Source: Polytrichum commune
Taxonomy: Eukaryota > Streptophyta > Polytrichopsida > Polytrichales > Polytrichaceae
Assembly (NCBI GenBank): GCA_950295325.1
Contig: OX485808.1
Location: 9,612,501-9,676,500, forward strand
Length of the DNA: 64,000 nucleotides
Direction: 5' to 3'
How positions within the stretch are numbered: position 1 is the stretch's first letter; each line of letters starts with the position of its first letter. Below are positions 12,431-23,859 of this stretch, in pieces. Position numbers and translations under genes: made by a program. The notes beneath the pieces are model-generated. The model was not told the origin of the DNA, made no database searches, and saw only the letters and a program-made list of their open reading frames with translations.

Positions 12431-12985
12431 TCCTTTGTCACCACATACCTCAAGAACTCAATCTCTCGTTGAGCAAAGTTATTTTTCACTTCTTGGCGGT
12501 AACTTTTTGGGCAACACATTGGTGAATACATCCTTGTATCTCACCAACATCCCACCAATGTGGTTTGGAGGAGGCCCATCTTTCCTAGCCTCCCCATACA
12601 TTCCTTGGAGTTGCTCCAATTGAACCACGACCATTATGTTTTCTATTTTTCATTTGGTCCATTAAGACCAAATTCAACTTGGGTCCTCCTACCATAGGAG
12701 TCCTTGTCAATTTGAACTTCAATTCTTTGCCATTATGACACATCATAATGCACCGCAAGCTCACCGGTTTGCACCTCACATCTAATGTGAGTTTCAAACA
12801 AGGCGGCCTTCACAATGACATGCATTTCATCTATTTCACATGGTGTGAAATTTTGACAAAAATCCAATGTCCCACATTGAAAGGTTACATGCATCGCGGC
12901 CTCCTTTGTCTCATGCGGTTCGCCCTTTCCAAACCGCACCTTGGTGGGCTTCCTTTCTCTATCAATCGGCAAGCCCCAACTCCCT
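12431..12985 (-). pseudogene. Post-protease / RT N-edge remnant (copy 2)
   Basis: Minus-strand readings 12585-12797 and 12733-12972 carry TRTPMVGGPKLNLVLMDQ and GTLDFCQNFTPCEIDEMHV. As in all copies, the sequence passes from the Leu-Pro-Pro edge of RT to the connection domain within ~100 bp, with no palm. Confidence 0.55.
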
Positions 12986-13079
12986 TGTGAGTTTTGGGCT
13001 CAAGAAGGACTGGTAGCCTCTTTGTCAACACATGAGACATTTCTCCCATTCATTGAGCCTCAAGGTACAAAAGATTTGG

Positions 13080-13440
13080 CCTTGGCTTAAGGCTACTAGC
13101 CTTGGCCACAATGCCATCGTCTTACATTCGGTCCTCGGCAACTTGGCTTGGCTTGGTCCGCAAAGCCAACTTTAAACATTTCGTCCGCGGGACAAATTGG
13201 TTTGGCGCCACAAAACCAATTTCTAATAGTTTGTCCGCAAAACAAACATGTTTTGCCTTGGTAGCACAAAGCCATCTTCCCACACTCCGTCCGCGGCACG
13301 AACATGAATTGCCTTGGTAGGACAAACCCACCTCCCAACATTCCGTCCGCGGCACAAGTATGATTTGCTTTGGAAGCATAAAGCCACCTTTCAACATTCC
13401 GTCCGCGGCACCAACATGTTTTGCCTAAGTAAAATGGACC
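13080..13440 (-). repeat. Gag-region CCGCGG repeat (copy 2)
   Basis: Tandem ~55-60-bp units with TCCGCGG(C/G) cores at ~13182, 13287, 13341 and 13400, plus one degenerate core (TCCGCAAAAC, 13224). They encode repeated PRTEC-W-type peptides on the minus strand. Longest version of this tract in the window. Confidence 0.5.
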
Positions 13441-14066
13441 AAACAATTTGCACTCATTTCTTTGGGACCTACTTTGGCTAAAGCCACTTGTGGTGATGCG
13501 CCGCCACACTTCTCTTTGGGACCATCGGCTTCAATGCTCTTGCAAACTTGATGGTCCCCACCATGTCCTCAAGAAGCCTTGGGGACTTAAACAAGGCATC
13601 CACCACCCGCTTTTAAAACCCCACCTAAAAGGATGCATTTCTTAGAAAGCTCGTCCGTTTTAGGTGTATCCTTCATTTGTGCGTTTGAATAGCGCACATA
13701 GGCCTTAAGAGGCCCCGGGTGCCTCATTAGCACCAAGTTCATTTCAACATCCGAACCTTCGAAGCATCTCGAATTGAATTTTCAATCCAACATTAATACC
13801 CTCCAAGGTTTTGGGTGCATTCGGTATTCTAGGCCCCAAATACTATTTGAGGTTTGCGGGAGCCCTTTCAAAGGACACCTCCATTTTCCTCACCGAATTC
13901 ACCGTCATGCCCACCATTACCATTAAAATCAATGGTATGGTCAAACTCCATAAACACATGATCTTTGTTCCAATTTGAGCCTCACAACCTTTTGGAAACC
14001 CCGGGTCACCATCACAACCCTCTTATTTGATAGCCATGCTTCCCTCAAAATGCTAGCTCAAAAATT
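13441..14066 (-). mobile_element. 5' leader / gag N-terminal remnant (copy 2)
   Basis: Non-coding or decayed gag sequence between the CCGCGG repeat and the PBS. It is recognisable by MREAW- and VMMVSPGFPKGCE-type readings and an ATGG-rich stretch also present at 24834-25275, 30840-31281, 33681-34276 and 44114-44750. Confidence 0.5.
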
Positions 14067-14086
14067 GGAACCCTGCTCTGATACCA
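14067..14086 (-). promoter_or_regulatory. Primer-binding site (initiator tRNA-Met)
   Basis: The minus strand reads TGGTATCAGAGCAGGGTTCC two bases after the LTR end. TGGTATCAGAGC is the usual plant LTR-retrotransposon PBS complementary to the 3' end of initiator tRNA-Met. The same site occurs at 25276-25295, 31282-31301, 33661-33680 and 44094-44113 and in each leader unit at 15.1-17.5 kb. Confidence 0.88.
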
Positions 14087-14088
14087 AG

Positions 14089-15057
14089 TGTCGCAACCCT
14101 TGCTAGCCCCCTTAGCAATCTTGCCAATTTTCCTTTCTAGCAAAGGTTACGAGCGCTAACCCTTCGCATACCGCCATGCTAATGGTTAGCTCCTCTTACC
14201 CCGGACCATATAGCTCATAGGAGGGAACCAACCCTCCTACTTTGCTTTCGGGACTCACCCCTTAATCGGTAACCCATTCCTAGATGTGGACTTCCATCCA
14301 TGGAAGCCCAATCCTATGTTGATCATCGCATTGCCGGAGCAACACTACAACAACCCGAACCATACTAGGCAACTATGGCCTCACAATGGGCCAATGCCCA
14401 TGGACGCCTTGCCGTTTGGCCTCGGGTGGGTGAGGCCACACCACCTCACCCATATAAGCCTCTAGGACTCTACGCGGGGCCCCTACCCCACCGTCAACCA
14501 ACCTCTTGTCTTTACCAAGAGTTGGGGCCAAGTGGACATTTTCCCTTAGCCGCTGGGCCTAGAAGCCCCCACAGCTTCAGACCATCATAACTTCCTTGTA
14601 TGATGTCTGATGCTACCACTTGACCACTCCATCTTCATCTACGCTTCACGTAGATGCCGATGCACTCCTCACTTGCCCCATTCGGGCAAGTGGTGAGGAA
14701 GTTATGCCTGTTTGAACCTTGGCAGTCCCGGGAATCACTCCCAGGCACTGCTGTACCAGGGCGCTGTCCCGGGACAGCGCCCCACTCAAATGGCCATAAC
14801 TCCTAGCTCACGCCTCCGATTGAGGTGTTCTTGAGCATTCTAGAATCACCACGCCATGAGCTACGCATAGCTCATGGCCTTACCCTAGTGCCTCCTAGTC
14901 TCCGTGGGTGGGAGGCGTTCCCAACGCCCGGGGCCCTCACCCACACTAGGATCACTTGGGCCCTCTCACCAACGGCGCCACAAGTCCCGGGTGTCACTCC
15001 GGGGTCCCCCTTGTGCCCATGGTGTTTCGGGCACTCCTCATGGAGAGGTGCGCGACA
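14089..15057 (-). mobile_element. LTR adjoining PBS of internal region 2
   Basis: Complete LTR (969 bp) from TGTCGCAACCC to GTGCGCGACA. It is the 5' LTR relative to internal region 2, with the PBS on its left. On its right the next leader unit begins at TATGG. Confidence 0.9.
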
Positions 15058-18000
15058 TATGGTCACAATCCACTTGCACATGATCCTTGTTCCAATTTGA
15101 GCCTCACAACCTTTTGGAAACCCCGGGCTCACCATCATAACCCGCATTTTTGATAGCCATGTCTACCTCAAAGTGCTAACTCAAATATTGGAACCCTGCT
15201 CTGATACCAAGTGTCGCAACCCTTGCTAAGCCCCTTTGACAATCTTGCCAATTTTCAATTTTAGCAAAGGTAACGAGCGCTACCCATTCGCATTCCGCCA
15301 TGCTTATGGTTAGCTCCTCCTACCCCGAACCTTATAGTTCATAGGAGGGAACCAACCCTCCTACTTTGGTTTTGGGACTCACCCCTTAATCGGTAACCAT
15401 TCCTTAGATGTGGACTTCCATCCATGGAAGTCCAATCCTATGTTGATCATCGCATTGCCGGAGCAACACTACAACAACCCGAACCATACTAGGCAACTAT
15501 GGCCTCACAATGGGCCAATGCCCATGGAGGCCGTGCCGTTCGGCCTCGGGTGGGTGAGGCCACACCACCTCACCCATATAAGCCTCTAGGACTTCACGCG
15601 GGGCCCCTACCCCACCGTCAACCAACCTCTTGTCTCTCTACCAAGAGTTGGGGCCAAGTGGACATTTTCCTTTAGCTGCTGGCCCTAGAACCCCCTAGCA
15701 GCTTCAGACCATCATAACTTCCTTGTATGATGTCTGATCATAACAACCAACCACTCCATCTTCATCTACGCTTCACGTACATGCCGATGGACTCCTCACT
15801 TGCCCCATTCGGGCAAGTGGTGAGGAAGTTATGCCTGTTTGAACCTTGGCAGTCCCGGGAATCACTCCCAGGCACTGCTGTACCAGGGCGCTGTCCCGGG
15901 ACAGCGCCCCACTCAAATGGCCATAACTCCTAGCTCACGCCTCCGATTGAGGTGTTCTTGAGCATTCTAGAATCACCACGCCATGAGCTACGCATAGCTC
16001 ATGGCCTTACCCTAGTGCCTCCTAGTCTCCGTGGGTGGGAGGCGTTCCCAACGCCCGGGGCCCTCACCCACACTAGGATCACTTGGGCCCTCTCACCAAC
16101 GGCGCCACAAGTCCCGGGTGTCACTCCGGGGTCCCCCTTGTGCCCATGGTGTTTCGGGCACTCCTCATGGAGAGGTGCGCGACATATGGTCACAATCCAC
16201 TTGCACATGATCCTTGTTCCAATTTGAGCCTCACAACCTTTTGGAAACCCCGGGCTCACCATCATAACCCGCATTTTTGATAGCCATGTCTACCTCAAAG
16301 TGCTAACTCAAATATTGGAACCCTGCTCTGATACCAAGTGTCGCAACCCTTGCTAAGCCCCTTTGACAATCTTGCCAATTTTCAATTTTAGCAAAGGTAA
16401 CGAGCGCTACCCATTCGCATTCCGCCATGCTTATGGTTAGCTCCTCCTACCCCGAACCTTATAGTTCATAGGAGGGAACCAACCCTCCTACTTTGGTTTT
16501 GGGACTCACCCCTTAATCGGTAACCATTCCTTAGATGTGGACTTCCATCCATGGAAGTCCAATCCTATGTTGATCATCGCATTGCCGGAGCAACACTACA
16601 ACAACCCGAACCATACTAGGCAACTATGGCCTCACAATGGGCCAATGCCCATGGAGGCCGTGCCGTTCGGCCTCGGGTGGGTGAGGCCACACCACCTCAC
16701 CCATATAAGCCTCTAGGACTTCACGCGGGGCCCCTACCCCACCGTCAACCAACCTCTTGTCTCTCTACCAAGAGTTGCGGCCAAGTGGACATTTTCCTTT
16801 AGCTGCTGGGCCTAGAACCCCCTAGCAGCTTCAGACCATCATAACTTCCTTGTATGATGTCTGATCATAACAACCAACCACTCCATCTTCATCTACGCTT
16901 CACGTACATGCCGATGGACTCCTCACTTGCCCCATTCGGGCAAGTGGTGAGGAAGTTATGCCTGTTTGAACCTTGGCAGTCCCGGGAATCACTCCCAGGC
17001 ACTGCTGTACCAGGGCGCTGTCCCGGGACAGCGCCCCACTCAAATGGCCATAACTCCTAGCTCACACCTCCGATTGAGGTGTTCTTGAGCTTTCTAGAAT
17101 CACCACACCATGAGCTACGCATAACTGATGGCCTTACCCTTGTGCCTCCTAGTCTCCGTGGGTGGGAGGCGTTCCCAACGCCCGGGGCCCTCACCCACAC
17201 TAGGATCACTTGGGCCCTCTCACCAACGGCGCCACAAGTCCCGGGTGTCACTCCGGGGTCCCCCTTGTGCCCATGGTGTTTCGGGCACTCCTCATGGAGA
17301 GGTGCGCGACATATGGTCACAATCCACTTGCACATGATCCTTGTTCCAATTTGAGCCTCACAACCTTTTGGAAACCCCGGGCTCACCATCATAACCCGCA
17401 TTTTTGATAGCCATGTCTACCTCAAAGTGCTAACTCAAATATTGGAACCCTGCTCTGATACCAAGTGTCGCAACCCTTGCTAAGCCCCTTTGACAATCTT
17501 GCCAATTTTCAATTTTAGCAAAGGTAACGAGCGCTACCCATTCGCATTCCGCCATGCTTATGGTTAGCTCCTCCTACCCCGAACCTTATAGTTCATAGGA
17601 GGGAACCAACCCTCCTACTTTGGTTTTGGGACTCACCCCTTAATCGGTAACCATTCCTTAGATGTGGACTTCCATCCATGGAAGTCCAATCCTATGTTGA
17701 TCATCGCATTGCCGGAGCAACACTACAACAACCCGAACCATACTAGGCAACTATGGCCTCACAATGGGCCAATGCCCATGGAGGCCGTGCCGTTCGGCCT
17801 CGGGTGGGTGAGGCCACACCACCTCACCCATATAAGCCTCTAGGACTTCACGCGGGGCCCCTACCCCACCGTCAACCAACCTCTTGTCTCTCTACCAAGA
17901 GTTGCGGCCAAGTGGACATTTTCCTTTAGCTGCTGGGCCTAGAACCCCCTAGCAGCTTCAGACCATCATAACTTCCTTGTATGATGTCTGATCATAACAA

Positions 18001-18438
18001 CCAACCACTCCATCTTCATCTACGCTTCACGTACATGCCGATGGACTCCTCACTTGCCCCATTCGGGCAAGTGGTGAGGAAGTTATGCCTGTTTGAACCT
18101 TGGCAGTCCCGGGAATCACTCCCAGGCACTGCTGTACCAGGGCGCTGTCCCGGGACAGCGCCCCACTCAAATGGCCATAACTCCTAGCTCACACCTCCGA
18201 TTGAGGTGTTCTTGAGCTTTCTAGAATCACCACACCATGAGCTACGCATAACTGATGGCCTTACCCTTGTGCCTCCTAGTCTCCGTGGGTGGGAGGCGTT
18301 CCCAACGCCCGGGGCCCTCACCCACACTAGGATCACTTGGGCCCTCTCACCAACGGACCCACAAGTCCCGGGTGTCACTCCGGCGTCCCCCTTGTGCCCA
18401 TGGTGTTTCGGGCACTCCTCATGGAGAGGTGTGCGACA
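15058..18438 (-). repeat. 1127-bp tandem array: leader+PBS plus LTR, three units
   Basis: Three nearly identical units, each a 154-bp leader/PBS piece starting TATGGTCAC plus a ~973-bp LTR: LTRs 15212-16184, 16339-17311 and 17466-18438. Units differ by very few bases, so amplification is recent. The TATGG at each junction equals the TSD of an LTR inserted in the leader. Crossing-over between that LTR and the element's own LTR gives exactly this repeat. Confidence 0.88.
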
Positions 18439-18465
18439 CTCACGCCTCTCTATGGACTGCGGCAG
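18439..18465. other. 27-bp host sequence between insertions A and B
   Basis: CTCAC, then a short unique piece, then GGCAG. The first five bases are the right TSD of A and the last five the left TSD of B. Two large insertions of one family therefore landed 17 bp apart, not counting the duplications. Confidence 0.75.
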
Positions 18466-19441
18466 TGTCGCAACCCTTGCTAGCCCCCCCTTGACCATCT
18501 TGCCAATTTTCAATTCTAGCAAAGGTTACGAGTCGCTAACCCTTCGCATTCCGCCATGCTAATGGATAGCTCCTCTTACCCCGGACCAATAGTTCATAGG
18601 AGGGAACCAACCCTCCTACTTTGCTTTCAGGACTCACCCCTTAATCGGTAACGCATTTCCCCAATGTGGACTTCCATCCATGGAAGTCCAATCCTATGTT
18701 GATCATCGCGTTGCCGGAGCAACACTACAACAACCCGAACCATACTAGGCAACTATGGCCTCACAATGGGCCAATGCCCATGGACGCCTTGCCGTTTGGC
18801 CTCGGGTGGGTGAGGCCACACCACCTCACCCATATAAGCCTCTAGGACTCTACGCGGGGCCCCTACCCCACCGTCAACCAACCTCTTGTCTCTCTACCAA
18901 GAGTTGGGGCCAAGTGGACATTTTCCCCTTAGCCGCTGGGCCTAGAAGCCCCCCACAGCTTCAGACCATCATAACTTCCTTGTATGATGTCTGATGCTAA
19001 CACTTGACCACTCCATCTTCATCTACGCTTCACGTAGATGCCGATGGACTCCTCACTTGCCCCATTTGGGCAAGTCGTGAGGAAGTTATGCGTGTTTGAA
19101 CCTTGGCAGTCCCGGGAATCACTCCCAGGCACTCCTGTACCAGGGCGCTGTCCCGGGACAGCGCCCCACTCAAATGGCCATAACTCCTAGCTCACACCTC
19201 CGATTGAGGTGTTCTTGAGCATTCTAGAATCACCACGCCATGAGCTACGCATAACTCATGGCCTTACCCTTGTGCCTCCTAGTCTCCGTGGGTGGGAGGC
19301 GTTCCCAACGCCCGGGGCCCTCACCCACACTAGGATCACTTGGGCCCTCTCACCAACGGCGCCACAAGTCCCGGGTGTCACTCCGGGGTCCCCCTTGTGC
19401 CCATGGTGCTTCGGGCACTCCTCATGGAGAGGTGCGCGACA
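18466..19441 (-). mobile_element. LTR at left end of insertion B
   Basis: Complete LTR (976 bp) between the GGCAG duplication and the PPT CTCACCCCCACC of internal region 3 at 19442. Confidence 0.9.
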
Positions 19442-20242
19442 CTCACCCCCACCAAACGGAGTCGATGCCCTCATCGACTATACTCGTAGTCGGCACACCA
19501 ATTCTCAAGTTGCCATCCTCTATGGTGCGGCATTGTGTTTACCTTAGGGCGCGACCCCCACAATGCATCTTCAAATTTGGCATAGTCCCAAAGGTGTCGT
19601 TCCTAGGTGGTCCGTTAGCGACCTTGGATCTCTCATCCAAGGACCTAACCTATACTAGACCCACCTACTTTGGGACTCACTTGGGTTGCCCCTCCTTTGG
19701 GGCCTCCCCCGTTAGGCTCCACTAGCCTAACATGACACATCTAGGCGAGACCTCAACGCTTCCACTAAGTTGGCTCGGTTGCAACTCCGAGATGGCTTTC
19801 CATTGTTAAGCCACGCCTCGATCGCACGGGGGTGATGCCAAGTCCCGCCCGACTCGGTTCCCACTTTGCTCTTTCGAGACATGGGTTCATGACTCCCATG
19901 CGCCAACTCTCGTTAGCTCGCGGGTAGCACTTTTATGAGCACGCGCCATCACCTTGTCCCCGCCCGGACAAGCCCACGGCTAAGAAGTTTTTTGGTTTTA
20001 TCCAAGGCCCCTCCTAGCCATGGCCCCAATTACTCGGCTTACCCAACCTAGTTTGGGATATCTATTCCCCCTCTTCCACTAACCAAGCACAAGTACAAGA
20101 CTAGGACCTCATCTCGTACTTTTCTCTTTGCACCACTAAAGTTTGGACTTTATTCCCTCAAGCCAAAGAACAAGTTCATGTTGTGGAGGAATTAGCCTCG
20201 AAGCTAAGTGTGCTACTAGCGTCTCTCCCCCACTAAAGGAGA
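19442..20242 (-). mobile_element. PPT and 3' non-coding segment (copy 3)
   Basis: On the minus strand a purine tract GGTGGGGGTGAG abuts the LTR start. This is the second-strand primer of LTR retrotransposons. The rest is the conserved non-coding 3' segment. Confidence 0.7.
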
Positions 20243-21440
20243 TTGATGTCCTCATCAATGCCTACGCTTCATTTTATTGGAATGTCTAGCCTTAGTTTCT
20301 TCAAAGTGCTTTACCAATTCCTTGGCGTTCATCATGTCTCTTGCCGCTACCCAAAGGACTTCTTTCTCATGGTATCCTCACCATTTCACCAAGTACTCCT
20401 TTGTCCATTTTTCTTTCCTTTTCATTTGGGCTTCCTACACTTGAGGATGCCCTCCTACCTCATGTTCCAAATGACGTCCACAAGGTCGGGAGGTGGCCTA
20501 ATCACTTGCTTGTGATCGGGCCACAAGGTGTCGTCCTAAAATGACTTTCGTAATGAGACATGGAATGTCGGATGCACTTTGATGTCCGGCGGTAATTCCA
20601 ACTTATACATGTCCTTGAACACTTGTTCCACAATGGAAAACGAAGCTCCAATTTTGGACATGAACTTTTGGAGCGAGGTCTTCCGGCTAAGTGAAGTTGT
20701 TCACATTCAACAACACCTTTTGGCCCACCTCATTCTCCACTTCGCGTCTTCCAGCATTGATTTGCACTCCGTAGCACCTTCGGGCTTTCTCCACCAACAA
20801 CTTGGTCATCTCCAAGACTTGTTCACGCTTCTTGGCCAAGTCCTCACCATCTTGGTTGAACTCTAGTGTTGAATGTGCCCCCTCGAGAGCTAGGTTAATA
20901 GGTTGGAGCGCATCCACTCCATAAGCCACCACCAAAGACCACCCCTTGGTAGCCAAGTGCGTGGCTACATTGCAATTACACTCCGCTCGACCCACATAGT
21001 CCGCCCAATCTCCTTGGTCTGCCCCCACCAAGTTCCTCAAGTATTGCTTCAAGACTCCATTCACACGCTCCGCTTTCCCATTCATTTGGGAATGCAAGGC
21101 CGTGCTAAACCTTAGTTTCATTCCGACCTCCTTAGAGAAATGCATTGAAAATGCACTTGTGAACTTTGGATCTTGATCCCACACAATCACTCTTGGCAAC
21201 CCGTGGTGCCTCAACCATCTTTTGAGAAAAGGCTATGCGGTCTCCAACGCGGTGGCGGTTCCCACAATCGGCACCATGTGTGCCCACTTGGCAAACCGCT
21301 CTACCATCAACAAGATGGCATCATACCCATGTGACTCCGGCAAACTTGCGATCAAGTCCATGCACATACTATGCCATGGTGCCGACGGGATAGGCACGGT
21401 TGCAAGAAACCGCCTTGCTTTTGGTAAGAGGCTCGGTTCA
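20243..21440 (-). pseudogene. Integrase with chromodomain remnant (copy 3)
   Basis: The core at 20687-21214 retains WDQDPKFTSAF and QMNGKAERVNGVLKQYL. The first-Asp segment lies at 21233-21430. The C-terminal HPTFHVS segment and chromodomain lie leftward (20250-20660), broken by stops. Confidence 0.78.
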
Positions 21441-22690
21441 CTTGGCACTTTATTCACGCCTTCACAAAGTGGGTTATATCCAACTTTACGCACCGCCAAT
21501 GGTACCTCTTTGACACCATTCTATGGTGGTTTTTTTTTCTCCTCTATGGCCGGCAATAGGACTATCATATTCCTGCTTCAAAACCGATAGCCTCAACTTG
21601 CCTTGTGGCACATACCCCCAACTTTGCTTGCACTTGAACAATCCGTCCACCAACTTAACCTCTTTGAGCACCTTGCTCTTGCGAAGCTCACCTAAAAGCT
21701 TTTGTGCTTCGGGGTAGTTAATTTACCCCTCCCGTATCTTGCATCACAAGTTTCCTTCGCCGGCACACATTAGCCACAAGGTTTGGATGGTTCTCATTGC
21801 TTGGAACTCTTCCGGTCTACTTCGCGCATCCGGCACCACATTTCCACGGTCCGGTTTGTGGATCAAATCCACCTTCTTAAGCGCCAAACTATCATGCCAC
21901 CGCAATGACTCGGCGCTCACTTGCGCTTGTATGTCAAAATTCTTTTAGGGCACATTGTCCATGTAGACCTTTGCTTTGTGCGACCCCAAATAGTGTCGCC
22001 ACATCTTCAAGCAATGCACTACGACAAAGAAGTTCTTTGTCATGAGTTGGTTGTGTTCTTTGACAACCATCGAGCTTCATACTCCCATATGCAATGGCCA
22101 TCCATCTTATGCATAATCCACCATTGGCAAAGTCACTCACCCCCTTATGCACCTTAAAAGGTTTATCAAACTCGGCGAACTTGAGCACGGGCGGCGAAGA
22201 GAACTTAGTCTTAAGCTCCCCAAGGACTTGGTGACAAGGCTCATCCCACTCTTGGGATAGCCATTTCTTTCACAAGTTGTCAAGGTCGGACAATCATGGA
22301 CCTTCATGCTCCCATATGCAATGGCCATACGTCTTGCATCAACATCCGCCAATGGTAAAGTCGCTCGCCCCCGTATGCACCTCAAAAGGTTTGTCAAAGT
22401 CCGCGAACTTGAGCACGGGCGGCGTAGAGAACTTGGTCTTAAGCTCCTCAAGGACTTGGTGGCAAGGCTCATCCCACTCTTGGGATAGCCATTTTTCAAC
22501 AAATTGACTAAGGTTCTAGCAACCTTAGAAAAACCTCGAATGAAGTGGTGGTAGTAGTTGGCTAGGGCAACAAATGACCTAAGCCCTTTTCTTGAGTCAA
22601 GGACCAATTCTCCTTTTGGATGGCCTTGATATTCTTCATGTTTGTCACCAACTTCCTTTGTCACCACATACCTCTAGAACTCAATCTCTT
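21441..22690 (-). pseudogene. Zinc-binding region, RNase H, RT-connection (copy 3)
   Basis: KEVKLVDGLFKCKQSWGYVP near 21486-21671, then RNase H fragments with two SQEWDE...PFEVH units (anchors ~22244 and 22470). SFVALANYYHHFIRGFSKVARTL at 22137-22667 is the RT-thumb/connection motif. Multiple frameshifts. Confidence 0.65.
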
Positions 22691-23250
22691 GTTGAGCAAA
22701 GTTATTTTTCACTTCTTGGCGGTAACTTTTGGGCAACACATTGGTGAATACATCATTGTATCTCACCAACATCCCACCAAAGTGGTTTAGGGGAGGCCCA
22801 TCTTTCCTAGCCTCCCCATAAGTTCTATCGAGTTGCTCCAATTGAACCACGACCCTTATGTTGGCCATTTTTCATTTGGTCCATTAAGACCAAATTCAAC
22901 TTGGGTCCTCCTACCATAGGAGTCCTTATCAATTTGAACTTCATCTCTTTGCCATTATGACACATCATAATGCACCGCAAGCACACCGGCTTGCACCTCA
23001 CATCTCTCATGTGAATTTCAAAGAAGGTGACCTTTCCAATGACATGCACCTCATTTATTTCACATAGAGTGAAATCTTGACAAAAATCTAATGTCCCACA
23101 TCAAAAGGTTACATGCATCGCCGCCTCCTTTGCTTCATGCGGTTCGCCCTTTGCAAACCATACCTTGGTGGGCTTGCCGGCTCTACCCGTCGGCAAGCCC
23201 CAACCCCCTTGTGAGCTTTGGGCTCATGAGAGAGTCCGTTGCCTCTTTGA
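22691..23250 (-). pseudogene. Post-protease / RT N-edge remnant (copy 3)
   Basis: RTPMVGGPKLNLVLMDQ and GGMLVRYNDVFTNVLP appear on the minus strand (22674-23049). No RT palm motif is present between here and the connection. Confidence 0.55.
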
Positions 23251-23319
23251 CAACTCATGAGACATATCTCCCATTCATTTGAGCCTCAAGGTATACATGA
23301 CTTGGCCTTGGCTTAAGGC

Positions 23320-23650
23320 TACTAGCCTTGGCCACAAAGCCACCATCTAATTCTCGGTCCACCGCAACAATATGTTTTGGCTCGGTCCGCAAAGCCAACT
23401 TTTAACATTCCGTCCGTGGAACGAATTGGTTTAGTGCCACGAAAACAATTTCTAATAGTTTGTCCGCAAAACAAACATGTTTTCCCTTCATAGCACAAAG
23501 CCACCTTCCCACACTCCGTCTGCGGCACGAACATGAATTGCCTTGGTAGGACAAACCCACCTCCCAACATTCCGTCCGCGGCATGATTATGATTTGCCTT
23601 GGAAGCATAAAGCCACCTTTCAACATTCCGTTAGCGGCACCAACATGTTT
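23320..23650 (-). repeat. Gag-region CCGCGG repeat (copy 3)
   Basis: Four or five ~55-60-bp units with partly mutated cores (CCGTCCGTGG, CCGTCTGCGG, CCGTCCGCGG). Confidence 0.45.
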
Positions 23651-23859
23651 TGCCTAAGTAAAATGGACCAAACAATTAACACTCATTTCTTTGGGACCTA
23701 CTTTGGCTAAAGCCACTTGTGGTGATGCGCCGCCAAACTTCTCTTTGGGACCATCGGCTTCAATGCTCTTGCAAACTTGATGGTCCCCACCATGTCCTCA
23801 AGAAGCCTTAGGGACTTAAACAAGGCATTCACCACCCGCTTTTAAAACCCCACCTAAAA

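Larger units (their letters stand above)
8025..14088 (-). mobile_element. Internal region 2 of complex A
   Basis: Minus-strand internal region from PPT-proximal sequence to PBS, interrupted by a plus-strand solo LTR (8408-9381). The 3' non-coding part spans 8025-8407 and 9382-9794. Coding remnants follow in the order expected for a chromovirus read right to left. Confidence 0.8.
1968..18438 (-). mobile_element. Complex chromovirus insertion A (TSD CTCAC)
   Basis: A compound minus-strand insertion flanked by CTCAC at 1963-1967 and 18439-18443. From left to right it reads: truncated LTR, internal region 1, LTR, internal region 2 (carrying a plus-strand solo LTR), LTR, then three further leader-plus-LTR units. 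The alternation of shared LTRs and internal regions is what unequal LTR-LTR crossing-over within one insertion would produce. No internal region encodes a functional polyprotein. Confidence 0.75.

Noticed and set aside
14825-15147. Recurrent 60-155-aa ORFs on both strands (e.g. a frame beginning MFLSILESPRH and one beginning MALPLCLL) repeated more than 15 times
   Set aside because: They lie inside the LTRs, occur on both strands of the same bases and match no family; the apparent conservation is that of the LTR.
19258-19725. 155-aa plus-strand ORF spanning LTR end and PPT region (also 26091 and 48049)
   Set aside because: Crosses the LTR-internal boundary, antisense to the element, no homology expected; repeated only because the elements repeat.
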